A stretch of 64,000 bases of DNA from Novipirellula caenicola (GTDB lineage Bacteria; Planctomycetota; Planctomycetia; Pirellulales; Pirellulaceae), in the NCBI RefSeq assembly GCF_039545035.1, contig NZ_BAABRO010000015.1, positions 102,049 through 166,048 on the forward strand, written 5' to 3'. How positions within the stretch are numbered: the first letter of the stretch is position 1; each line of letters starts with the position of its first letter. The translations under genes were made by a program, and so were the position numbers. The notes below the pieces were generated by a model, which saw only the letters and a list, made by a program, of their open reading frames with translations, was not told the DNA's origin and did not search any database. This document shows positions 8,793-18,800 of the stretch, piece after piece.

Positions 8793-9839
8793 ATGGCCTC
8801 GGAACTGGCGTGTAGCTATTTGGGAATGGAATTGGACTCGCCTGTGATGGTTGGGTCTTGCCCGCTGACCATGGAACACGAGACGGTGCGTCAATTGGTC
8901 GATGCCGGTGCCGGCGCGATCGTGTTGCCGTCGATATTGCAGGAGCAAATTCAGCACAGGAAGTGGATGCAAACCAGCCCTGAGCATGCGATTCAGCGTA
9001 GCGGGTACCAACCCCAGCAGGACAAGTACAACGGTGGCACCGAGAAATACCTGCGGACGATCGAGGCCTTGCGAGCCGCCGAGTCGGTTCCCATTATCGC
9101 CAGTATGGATGGACTCGAAGACGGTGATTGGATCGACTATGCAAAAGAAATGGAGGCGAGCGGGGCCAGTGCGTTGGAGTTCAATTGGCATCCTTCGGTC
9201 TTCAGTCCAAGCGAGTCGGCCGAGGAGATTGAAGAGCGGGTGTGCGTCATCGTCCGCCATTTGTGTGCGAGTGTGTCAATCCCGGTCGCCGTGAAATTGA
9301 GCCCGCGGTTCACAAATTTGGCCTCGATGGCTCGTCAACTACAAATTGCCGGCGCTGACGGCATGGTTTTATTCACGCATCTGCCCCAGTGGGATGTCTC
9401 GATCGATCGTATGCAGTGGTCGATCCGCTGGGAATTATCCGCGGTCAATTCGATCGGATCGATTCTCGAAGGAATTGTGCGAACCCGTGCTGGCGAGTTG
9501 GATCTACAAATCGCGGCTAGCGGTGGAGTGCGAACTGCCGAAGATGCGATCAAGTCCATGATCGCCGGTGCGGATGTGGTGATGGTAACGTCCGCAATCT
9601 ACCGCGATGGGCCTGGCGTGATCCGCAACATCGTCCAAGGCATTTCAAAATTCTTGGACACCGGACCCTATGAATCGCTGGCCGATTTTCTGCAAGCCCG
9701 AGCGAACGTCAAATTGGGCCCCGAGCATTTGATGAGGCTTCCCTCAGGGGATCCACTGACTTGCTCGGAGCACTATTTTAACCCGACCCCTGTCGTGACG
9801 ACTGATACCGGAGATGTGTTTGGTCACAAGCACATCTGA
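8793..9839 (+). CDS. Dihydroorotate dehydrogenase-like flavoprotein
   Basis: A TIM-barrel flavoprotein of the dihydroorotate dehydrogenase-like group (348 residues from the ATG at 8793). The start gives MASELACSYLGMELDSPVMVGSC; an upstream in-frame start at 8682 adds 37 unconserved residues. Recognisable features are the early PVMVGSCPLT strand, VKLSPRFTNLASMARQLQIAGADGMVLF in the middle, and the phosphate-binding region IAASGGVRTAEDAIKSMIAGADVVMVTSAIYRDGPG. The rest of the pyrimidine pathway is absent here and the context is stress genes. It is therefore probably not the housekeeping PyrD but one of the paralogues often found beside hydrogenase, Usp and anaerobic genes. Substrate unknown. 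Confidence 0.82.
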   Translation: MASELACSYLGMELDSPVMVGSCPLTMEHETVRQLVDAGAGAIVLPSILQEQIQHRKWMQTSPEHAIQRSGYQPQQDKYNGGTEKYLRTIEALRAAESVPIIASMDGLEDGDWIDYAKEMEASGASALEFNWHPSVFSPSESAEEIEERVCVIVRHLCASVSIPVAVKLSPRFTNLASMARQLQIAGADGMVLFTHLPQWDVSIDRMQWSIRWELSAVNSIGSILEGIVRTRAGELDLQIAASGGVRTAEDAIKSMIAGADVVMVTSAIYRDGPGVIRNIVQGISKFLDTGPYESLADFLQARANVKLGPEHLMRLPSGDPLTCSEHYFNPTPVVTTDTGDVFGHKHI

Positions 9840-9861
9840 TTGCACCCGTGGAGACATTCTG

Positions 9862-10761
9862 ATGAAAAAGATTCTGTTGGCTACCGACGGTTCACCTCAC
9901 GCAGAGGATGCGACGCGGTTCTTAGCTCATTTGCCTCACGGAGACAAAGTGGAGATCACGGTGTTGTCGGTACTGCATGTGCCCACGGCGGGTAGCGTCA
10001 GCGGACTGGGTGACTGGGTGGATACGATTTTGGAGCGAGAGCGTGAACGCGCCATCGATACCTTTGCCAAGATTGAATTGATGTTTGATGGCGCCAATGT
10101 GACGCTAAAGCATCGGATCCAACAGGGGCATGTCAGCGAGACGATTGTAGAGGTCGCGAAACGTGAACAGGCCGATTTTCTTGTGATGGGGGCGCGGGGG
10201 CATTCCCAGGTCGAACGTTTGATCTTGGGCAGCGCGAGTGATTACGTTGCGACGCATGCGAACTGTAGCGTGTTGGTCGTCCGGCCCACCGGAGTCCGCA
10301 AAGCGAATCATCCCATACGGATCGCAATTGCGTACGAAGAGACGGGGCCAGCCGAAGCCGCACTCGAAGAAATCGCCGAGGTTCGCTGGGGGGCCGAGCC
10401 CGATCTGCGTGTCGTGTCCGCGTTGTTCGCTGGTGGTATCGACGAATCCGTCAGACGAAAATCGACCGAACGTGCCGCTGACAAAGCAGCCGATCGATTG
10501 CGCAAGACCGCAGCCCACGTTCGTGTCGAGTCGATTGTGCACGATCATATTGGCGAAGGATTGGTCCGTTATCTCGAAGAAAACGAGTGTGATATCGTGG
10601 TGGTCGGCGAGACGCCTCGCACACGGTTAGGGCGAGTTTTGATGGGAAGCACGTCGCGATTCGTTCTGCGGCACGCGCCCTGCAGCGTTTGGATTACTCG
10701 AAACCGAATGGTTCAAGGAATCCCCAAAAAGACGCCGCATGCGGAGACGGCGTCGACCTAG
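9862..10761 (+). CDS. Universal stress protein, tandem UspA domains
   Basis: A 299-residue protein made of two Usp domains, about residues 1-150 and 155-290. The start ATG at 9862 follows GGAG by nine bases and gives MKKILLATDGSPHAEDATRF, the standard beginning of a Usp domain. The first domain ends with LVMGARGHSQVERLILGSASDYVATHANCSVLVVR, which fits the ATP-binding G-x2-G-x9-G-S/T pattern. The second ends with VVVGETPRTRLGRVLMGSTSRFVLRHAPCSVWI, where that loop is less well kept. It starts 22 bp after the flavoprotein gene, so the two are likely co-transcribed. Tandem Usp proteins of this kind are common in DosR-type regulons. Role inferred as stasis or low-oxygen survival. Confidence 0.9.
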   Translation: MKKILLATDGSPHAEDATRFLAHLPHGDKVEITVLSVLHVPTAGSVSGLGDWVDTILERERERAIDTFAKIELMFDGANVTLKHRIQQGHVSETIVEVAKREQADFLVMGARGHSQVERLILGSASDYVATHANCSVLVVRPTGVRKANHPIRIAIAYEETGPAEAALEEIAEVRWGAEPDLRVVSALFAGGIDESVRRKSTERAADKAADRLRKTAAHVRVESIVHDHIGEGLVRYLEENECDIVVVGETPRTRLGRVLMGSTSRFVLRHAPCSVWITRNRMVQGIPKKTPHAETAST

Positions 10762-10810
10762 TTCGCGTCTTCCCCGTCTACCGCACGCTTGTAACCCCGC
10801 CGTTGGATCG

Positions 10811-12307
10811 ATGGACACTACCGAGGTGAATCTGGTTGACTCGTTGCATCGTCTCGATGCGTTTCCCGACTCCAATGCGACCGTTGAATTTCATGAGACC
10901 CACATCTCGTGGGTCTTCCTTGTGGGCGACTATGCATACAAGATTAAAAAACCGGTGAAAACCGAGTTTCTCGATTACAGCTCGCTCGAAAAACGCCGAC
11001 GGCTGTGCCAAGAAGAACTGCGATTGGACAGCCGTTTTGCCGACGATTTGTACTTAGACGTCGTGCCCATTTGTAAGGTCGATGGAAAACTTCGGGTGGA
11101 AGGTGACGGCGAACCGGTGGAGTACGCGGTCAAAATGCGTCGCTTTCCCAGTGACGCCCTGCTAAGCGAACGGGTCAAGGCAGGCCGAGTGACATTGAGC
11201 GAGGTGTCGCAATTGAGCGATTCCATTGCCGATTTTCATCACTCAGCCGCACGATGCGAAGAAGCCGATGCAATCAGTTGGCCTGAGTTCGTGTTCGACA
11301 ACATGAGATCCATGCTGCGTCAATTAAAACAGGTTTGCTCGGCACCGACGGTGACAACGATTTACGCGGTAGAGCAGTGGTCCGAATCGCTCATCCGAGA
11401 ACATGCAGAGCTGTTCACTCAGCGTGCGAAAGCAGGGTTCATTCGTGAATGCCATGGCGATCTGCATTTGGAAAATGTCGTCAATTGGCAGGGCCGGTTC
11501 ATTCCATTTGACGGGATCGAGTTTAATTCGCGGATGCGTTGGATCGATGTGATGAGCGATGCTGCATTTTTGATGATGGATTTCGCCGCTCGCGGGCACC
11601 TCGAACTCGGTCGCAGTTTTATGAATGATTATCTCCAACGCACCGGAGACTACGAATCGCTACGCACCCTTCGCTGGTTTCTTGTTTACCGCGCCATCGT
11701 TCGCGGTTTGGTCGCGTCGATCCGTGCTAAACAATCTGATGCGTCCGCAGCCGAACGTGAAGATGCAGAAGCGGATTGCCGCGGCCATATCGCATTAGCC
11801 CATCGATTCACGACCGAGGAAACGCCCACCCTTTGGATCACCCACGGAGTTAGCGGTAGTGGGAAAACAACCAAAAGCGAACGCATCGTTCAGCAAGACG
11901 ACTGTTTTCGGATTCGCAGCGATGTCGAACGCAAACGCATCTATGGGATGCAGCCGACGGAACGTTTCTCGCGAAGTGATCTGTACAGTGACGAAGCCAC
12001 GGCCGCGACATACCAGCGATTGCAGCACCTCGCAAAATTGATTCTGCGAGCGGGGTATTCGGTGGTCGTCGACGCGACGTTTCTGCAGCAATCCCAGCGT
12101 TCCTGTTTTCGAGAGCTAGCCTCTCGCGAATCTGCGACCTTTGCAATCTTGGATTGTTCCGCCGACACCGACACGCTGTATCAACGTGTGGCGGATCGGG
12201 CTCGTGGCAACGGCGATGCATCGGATGCCGATCATGAGGTGCTGCGACACCAACTTGCATCACGTCAGCCGCTCACTCCCAACGAACGGCAGTATGTCGT
12301 CAAATAA
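10811..12307 (+). CDS. Bifunctional APH-like kinase / AAA (zeta-toxin-like) ATPase fusion
   Basis: A 498-residue fusion. The first part (about 1-330) resembles aminoglycoside phosphotransferase-like kinases, with GDYAYKIKKPVKTEFLDYS early on, the catalytic ECHGDLHLENVV near residue 213 and IPFDGIEFN soon after. The second part (about 335-498) is a P-loop kinase with GVSGSGKTTKSE (Walker A, near residue 345) and VVVDATFLQQSQR. The start at 10811 lies after the upstream usp stop; an earlier in-frame start would overlap usp with Arg-rich, non-conserved sequence. The same domain pair is found in mycobacterial Rv2004c, a DosR-regulon protein of unknown substrate. Real aminoglycoside resistance is unlikely. 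It ends 38 bp from a converging small gene. Confidence 0.82.
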   Translation: MDTTEVNLVDSLHRLDAFPDSNATVEFHETHISWVFLVGDYAYKIKKPVKTEFLDYSSLEKRRRLCQEELRLDSRFADDLYLDVVPICKVDGKLRVEGDGEPVEYAVKMRRFPSDALLSERVKAGRVTLSEVSQLSDSIADFHHSAARCEEADAISWPEFVFDNMRSMLRQLKQVCSAPTVTTIYAVEQWSESLIREHAELFTQRAKAGFIRECHGDLHLENVVNWQGRFIPFDGIEFNSRMRWIDVMSDAAFLMMDFAARGHLELGRSFMNDYLQRTGDYESLRTLRWFLVYRAIVRGLVASIRAKQSDASAAEREDAEADCRGHIALAHRFTTEETPTLWITHGVSGSGKTTKSERIVQQDDCFRIRSDVERKRIYGMQPTERFSRSDLYSDEATAATYQRLQHLAKLILRAGYSVVVDATFLQQSQRSCFRELASRESATFAILDCSADTDTLYQRVADRARGNGDASDADHEVLRHQLASRQPLTPNERQYVVK

Positions 12308-12345
12308 TCGATTCGATCGAATCGTCCGCGTGATCGACGATGGGG

Positions 12346-12522
12346 TTACCTTGTCAAAAAATAGTAGGCGGCTGCGATCGCTAGAATCCCAATCAAAATG
12401 AGTGGATAGGTCAAACCGACCACCGCAAAGGGGGCTCCGGGTGCTTTTTTACCAAGCGGTTGATCTTCGGAATGAATGGATTCCTTAACGCTGTCCGTCA
12501 CGTTTTTCTCTTTGTGATTCAT
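12346..12522 (-). CDS. Small single-span membrane protein (58 aa)
   Basis: A small gene translating to 58 residues: a charged N-terminal tail (MNHKEKNVTDSVKESIHSED...) followed by one strongly hydrophobic segment at about residues 32-55 (AVVGLTYPLILIGILAIAAA) and a short FLTR end. The start is supported by AAGG seven bases upstream. The ATG overlaps the stop of the upstream open frame (ATGA at 12519-12522), a typical translational coupling arrangement. I do not recognise a family. The topology suggests a tail-anchored-like inner-membrane peptide. It converges with the APH/AAA kinase gene across only 38 bp. Confidence 0.65.
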   Translation of the reverse strand: MNHKEKNVTDSVKESIHSEDQPLGKKAPGAPFAVVGLTYPLILIGILAIAAAYYFLTR

Positions 12523-12734
12523 GAACTAACCTTCAATTGTACGTCGTTGCAATGAGAGTGGTGCCGACGCAGCCCGTTTTCGCCAAACGGTATCAGCACA
12601 CCTTGCACACTTCGCATTTTGCGTGCCACGAAACCAAGCTCGCACGCCACTTGCAGGCTGTCCATTGTCAACCTGTTCGCATTCTCAACAGACCGTTGAC
12701 TCAGCACGACCGCGACTGCGTGTTCATCGTTCAT
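12519..12734 (-). CDS. Small hypothetical protein (71 aa), coupled to the membrane peptide
   Basis: A short frame read from ATG 12734 (MNDEHAVAVVLSQRS...). It has no recognised domain, no signal and no clear membrane span. It ends in an ATGA overlap with the 58-residue membrane protein gene, the best argument that it is real. Against it, no good ribosome-binding site is seen before 12734, and the opposite strand also has open frames. The frame can be extended to 12797 with basic, unconserved-looking residues. I list it as a possible gene only. Confidence 0.35.
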   Translation of the reverse strand: MNDEHAVAVVLSQRSVENANRLTMDSLQVACELGFVARKMRSVQGVLIPFGENGLRRHHSHCNDVQLKVSS

Positions 12735-12828
12735 GATGGTTGATGAACACGCAGTTCTGCGTCGTTCGCTCCGGTGGCGAGTCTCGATGCATCCCATCGG
12801 AACTCGCTTTGGGCTTTCGCGATGTTGC

Positions 12829-15800
12829 CTACGACAGAAGCGTGAGCAGGGAATCGTCGAGCAGCGATGGTGTCGCTACTTCGCTTTCTGCCATCGCTTT
12901 GTCCACTGCGTCGAGATTAACCGTCGACTGAGGCTCGCTCGTATCGTTCGCCGCATTGGATCGGACGAGCAGTGAGCCAGACGGCGTGTCGCCAAAGAGC
13001 GTGTCGACCGCAGCATCGTTCGTCACCGAGTCGGGGCTGTCATCGGTGGCCGTCGAGGGCAACAATGCAGGAAGCGATGGCGACGTTTCACTGGTCGCAG
13101 TCGTGTTCACGCTAGTGCGGTTAAGCTGATTGATCACACGCAGAGCATCGAGTGCGGTGACTTTGTTGTCGCGATTGACATCCAGGAACCGGGGAATGAT
13201 CGATTCACCTTCGCCGCCACCATGGCGACCAAGCGAATTGATCACCAACAAAGCATCCATGGCGGTCGTTTCGCCGCTGGCGTTGGTGTCGGTGGGCTGC
13301 AGAATGTTGGTCGGAGGGGCATTGGAAAGCGATCCAGGCCCCGTCGAGGTGCGGATCGCAAAAATGCGATCTTCCAATTGAGGTTCAAACACAACCGCAT
13401 ACACTCCCCCGGCTTCGAGTGATGCGGTGGCAACGGTACCGATCATGTTGCTCACGATCATCGCATCGGTGTCAAAGATCAGAACCGTTTCGCTCAGCGA
13501 CGCGGTACCCACCGGCGTGATGGTGACGATCGTGTCAACGAGCGACTGGAACAAGATCGCAGTCGTTGTACCGTCGCCGGGGACAGGTTGTCCTCCTTCG
13601 ACCTGATTGGGGATGACCACGCGAGGAACGGTAGGCGGACGATCATCGTCAAGGATGGTTCCATCAGCCGTCGCGATATCGATCGACGCATTGCCAGTCG
13701 CGTTGCTCAGCGTCACGCGGAAGCTTTCGTTGTTTTCGATCGTGGTGTCTCCGGCAACGTTCACGGTGATCGTCTTGCTTGACTCACCGGCCGCAAAACG
13801 GACCTCGCCACTTGGAAAAACGCCATCCTCGAAATCGTTGGCCGATGCGGGATTGTTGCCAATACCGGTAACCACAAAGTCGACCGTGGTCGCGTCCGCT
13901 GTATTGTCCGCACGTGTCACGATAAAGGAAAACGGTGTGAACCCCGAGTTGCCTTCGTTCTTGAGGGCATCGGTCGCCGTGATGGACAACCGGGCTGGAG
14001 TAACCGTCCCGTTCAAATTCGATTCGAATGCTCCGATGTCAAACCCGGCACCTTGGGGACGTGCGACTCCTCTTTGGTCAATGGCCAATCCAGCGGCGAC
14101 GCCCGCGTTTAGTGCTGGACTGCCTTGCAGCAATGCAATGGTAGGCGTCGGACCACCATTATCCCCCAGCATGTCTAGTAGCGGGTCGACATCGATGATG
14201 TCGCTCGGCAATGAACCCGTCAGAGAGACCCCTGTCGAATTTCCAAACAGGTTGTTGCCACCGCTGGTAATCGAGCCCGAGGCGTCCGTCCCGGTCGTCG
14301 CATTGTTGTTGGCAACGAGCGTGTTGGTGACGGTGAAGACGCCGCCGAGCGTATTGATTCCTCCGCCAGCGACCGCGGTGTTGCCGGCAATCGTAACACT
14401 GGTCAACGTGACATTGGCCCCTTCGCTGCTGATGCCGCCACCGTTGTTGGTCGCGATGTTGGCGGCAATCGTCGAGTTGGTGATGGTGATATCACCGCTT
14501 GTTCCATCGTTGAAGATACCGCCGCCATCGACTGATGTATTTCCTGACACGGTAGAACGATGGACGACAAGCGTGCCGTCGCTACTGTTCCACAGCCCGC
14601 CACCCTCGTTGGTCGCCGTGTTTGCCGAAATCGTGCTGTCGGTGATCGAAACGCTCCCCGCGCCAGTGATATGCAGTCCGCCGCCATTTCCCGGTGCGTC
14701 ACCTGTGGAATTGCCATGCAGCTGAGCTCCGCTGATCACGATCGAGTCGCCCGCGTTGTCTTCGATGCCTCCTCCGGCCCGACTCGCTGAATTGGACGTG
14801 ATTGTGACGTCTGAAATGGTTATCGTGCCGCCAAGGTTCAAAATTCCTCCACCGCTGCCACTGTCGCCATCGGCAACATTGTTGCTGATGGAACCGCCGG
14901 TGATGTTCACGGTACCTCCGTTATTAAAGATCCCACCGCCCCCGTCGTCCGCGACATCGCCCGATGCGGTGTTTCCATCGATGGTGGTGCCATCGATCGT
15001 CATCGTTCCGGTTCCGTTCCACAGACCACCTCCTTCGAGTGCCGCAGAGTTCCCCGAGATCGTGCCGCCGGAAATCGAGATGTCGGCGGCGCCCGTTACA
15101 TGCAGCCCGCCGCCGTTACCGGGGTTCGCTGCGGCGATGTTGTTGGTCAATGTCACGCCCGTCAAGTCGGTTCCACCATCGGCCCCCGAGGCGTCTTCGA
15201 TCCCACCGCCGGCTCGGTTGGCTGTGTTTGCCGTGATGGTCGCGTCCGTAATCGACATCGTCCCATCGCTGGCATTAAAAATCCCGCCGCCACTGCCGCT
15301 AACGCCATCAGCGACATTGTTGCTGATTACCGTCGAGCTGCCGGTGATAGTGAGCGTGCCGCCGTTATTAAAGATCCCGCCGCCTCCGTCGTCCGCGGCG
15401 TCGCCCGATGCGGTGTTTCCATCGATGGTGGTGCCATCGATCGTCATCGTTCCGGTGCCGTTCCACAGACCGCCTCCTTCGAGCGCTGCAGAGTTCCCCG
15501 AGATCGTGCCGCCGGTAATCGAGATGTCGGCGGCGCCCGTTACATGCAGCCCGCCGCCGTTACCAGGATTTGCTGCGGCGATGTTGTTGGTCAATGTCAC
15601 GCCCGTCAAGTCGGTTCCACCGTCGGCCCCCGAGGCGTCTTCGATCCCACCGCCGGCCCGGTTGGCAGTGTTTCCCGTGATGGTCACGCCCGTAATCGAG
15701 ATCGTCCCATTGGTCGCATTAAAAATCCCGCCGCCACTGCCGCTAACGCCATCAGCGACATTGTTGCTGATTACCGTCGAGCTGCCGGTGATGGTGAGCG

Positions 15801-18800
15801 TGCCGCCGTTATTAAAGATCCCGCCGCCCCCGTCGTCCGCGGCGTCGCCCGATGCGGTGTTTCCATCGATGGTGGTGCCATCGATTGTCATCGTTCCAGT
15901 ACCATTCCACAGCCCACCTCCTTCGAGCGCCGCGGAGTTCCCCGAGATCGTGCCGCCGGTAATCGAGATGTCGGCGGCGCCCGTTACATGCAGCCCGCCG
16001 CCGTTTCCCGGCGCCGCGAAACCGATTGGTCCGGCGACGTTGCCTGAGACAGTTGTATTACTCAACTCGACCGATCCGAGAATGATTTCGATCGCACCGC
16101 CTGCGCGGTGCGACGCATTCTGATCGATCACCGTTCCGGTGATGGTCACATCGCCATCAACGCTCAACAAACCACCCCCGCTGCCGCTGGTTCCATTGGC
16201 AAAATTCTGTTCAATCAAGCCACCGCTGATCGAAAGCGTCCCGCCATCGTTAAAAATCCCGCCGCCTCCCTGAGTTGCCTCATTGCCGCTAGCCGAATTC
16301 AATTGGACTGTCACATTGGATAGCGTCAGTGTTCCGCTGACGCTGTTCCACAAGCCTCCTCCCTCGGCAGCCGCCGTATTGCCTGATACCAAGCCACCGC
16401 TGATCGTGACCTCGCCAGCCCCGCTAATATGCAGCCCACCGCCGTTGCCTGGATTCGCTGCGGCGCCGTTACCAACCCCGGCGCTGTTGTTGCTTAACTC
16501 AACACCAATCAAATCAACTTCACCGTCTGCCCCCGAGGCGTCTTCGATTCCGCCGCCGGCTCGGTTGGCAGTGTTTCCCGTGATGGTCGCGTCCGTAATC
16601 GAGATCGTTCCCTCGGAGGCATTGAAAATTCCGCCGCCACTGCCGCTAACGCCATCAGCGACATTGTTGCTGATTACCGTCGAGCTGCCGGTGACGGTGA
16701 GCGTGCCGCCGTTATTAAAGATCCCGCCGCCCCCGTCGTCCGCGGCGTCGCCCGATGCGGTGTTTCCAGCGATGGTAGTGCCGTCGATCGTCATCGTTCC
16801 AGTGCCATTCCACAGACCGCCTCCTTCGAGTGCCGCAGAGTTCCCCGAGATCGTGCCGCCGGTAATCGAGATGTCGGCGGCGCCCGTTACATGCAGCCCG
16901 CCGCCGTTTCCCGGCGCCGCGAAACCGATTGGTCCGGCGACGTTGCCTGAGACAGTTGTATTACTCAACTCGACCGATCCGAGAATGATTTCGATCGCAC
17001 CGCCTGCGCGGTGCGACGCATTCTGATCGATCACCGTTCCGGTGATGGTCACATCGCCATCAACGCTCAACAAACCACCCCCGCTGCCGCTGGTTCCATT
17101 GGCAAAATTCTGTTCAATCAAGCCACCGCTGATCGAAAGCGTCCCGCCATCGTTAAAAATCCCGCCGCCTCCCTGAGTTGCCTCATTGCCGCTAGCCGAA
17201 TTCAATTGGACTGTCACATTGGATAGCGTCAGTGTTCCGCTGACGCTGTTCCACAAGCCTCCTCCCTCGGCAGCCGCCGTATTGCCTGATACCAAGCCAC
17301 CGCTGATCGTGACCTCGCCAGCCCCGCTAATATGCAGCCCACCGCCGTTGCCTGGATTCGCTGCGGCGCCGTTACCAACCCCGGCGCTGTTGTTGCTTAA
17401 CTCAACACCAATCAAATCAACTTCACCGTCTGCCCCCGAGGCGTCTTCGATTCCGCCGCCGGCTCGGTTGGCAGTGTTTCCCGTGATGGTCGCGTCCGTA
17501 ATCGAGATCGTTCCCTCGGAGGCATTGAAAATTCCGCCGCCACTGCCGCTAACGCCATCAGCGACATTGTTGCTGATTACCGTCGAGCTGCCGGTGACGG
17601 TGAGCGTGCCGCCGTTATTAAAGATCCCGCCGCCCCCGTCGTCCGCGGCATCGCCCGATGCGGTATTTCCATCGATGGCGGTGCCATTGATCGTCATCGT
17701 TCCGGTGCCATTCCACAGACCACCTCCTTCGAGTGCCGCGGAGTTACCCGAGATCGTGCCGCCGGAAATCGAGATGTCGGCGGCGCCTGTTACGTGCAGC
17801 CCGCCGCCGTTACCGGGGTTCGCTGCGGCGATGTTGTTGGTCAATGTCACGCCCGTCAAGTCGGTTCCACCGTCGGCCCCCGAGGCGTCTTCGATCCCAC
17901 CGCCGGCTCGGTTGGCAGTGTTTCCCGTGATGGTCGCGTCCGTAATCAAGATCGTTCCCTCGGAGGCATTGAAAATTCCGCCGCCACTGCCGCTAACGCC
18001 ATCAGCCACATTGTTGCTGATTACCGTCGAGCTGCCGGTGATGATGACCGTGCCGCCGTTATTAAAGATCCCGCCGCCTCCGTCGTCGGCGGCATCGCCC
18101 GATGCGGTATTTCCATCGATGGTGGTGCCGTCGATCGTCATCGTTCCGGTGCCATTCCACAGACCGCCTCCTTCGAGTGCCGCAGAGTTACCCGAGATCG
18201 TGCCGCCGGAAATCGAGATGTCGGCCGCACCTGTTACATGTAGCCCACCACCGTTGCCGGGGTTCGCTGCGGCGATGTTGTTGGTCAATGTCACGCCCGT
18301 CAAGTCGGTTCCACCGTCGACCCCCGAGGCGTCTTCGATCCCACCGCCGGCTCGGTTTGCTGTGTTTGCCGTGATGGTCGCGTCCGTAATCGAGATCGTT
18401 CCCTCGGAGGCATTGAAAATTCCGCCGCCACTGCCGCTGGTGCCATCGGCGACATTGTTGCTGATTACCGTCGAGCTGCCGGTGATGGTGAGCGTGCCGC
18501 CGTTATTAAAGATCCCGCCGCCCCCGTCGTCCGCGGCATCGCCCGATGCGGTGTTTCCATCGATGGTGGTGCCATCGATCGTCATCGTTCCGGTGCCGTT
18601 CCACAGACCGCCTCCTTCGAGTGCCGCAGAGTTCCCCGAGATCGTGCCGCCGGTAATCATGATGTCGGCCCCACCTGTAACGTGCAGACCGCCGCCGTTT
18701 CCCGGCGCCGCGAAACCGATTGGTCCGGCGACGTTACCTGAGACAGTTGTATTACTCAACTCGACCGATCCGAGAATGATTTCGATCGCACCGCCTGCGC

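Noticed and set aside
10811..12307. Aminoglycoside-resistance gene
   Set aside because: The APH-like part is fused to a P-loop kinase as in Rv2004c-type stress proteins; no evidence of an antibiotic substrate.
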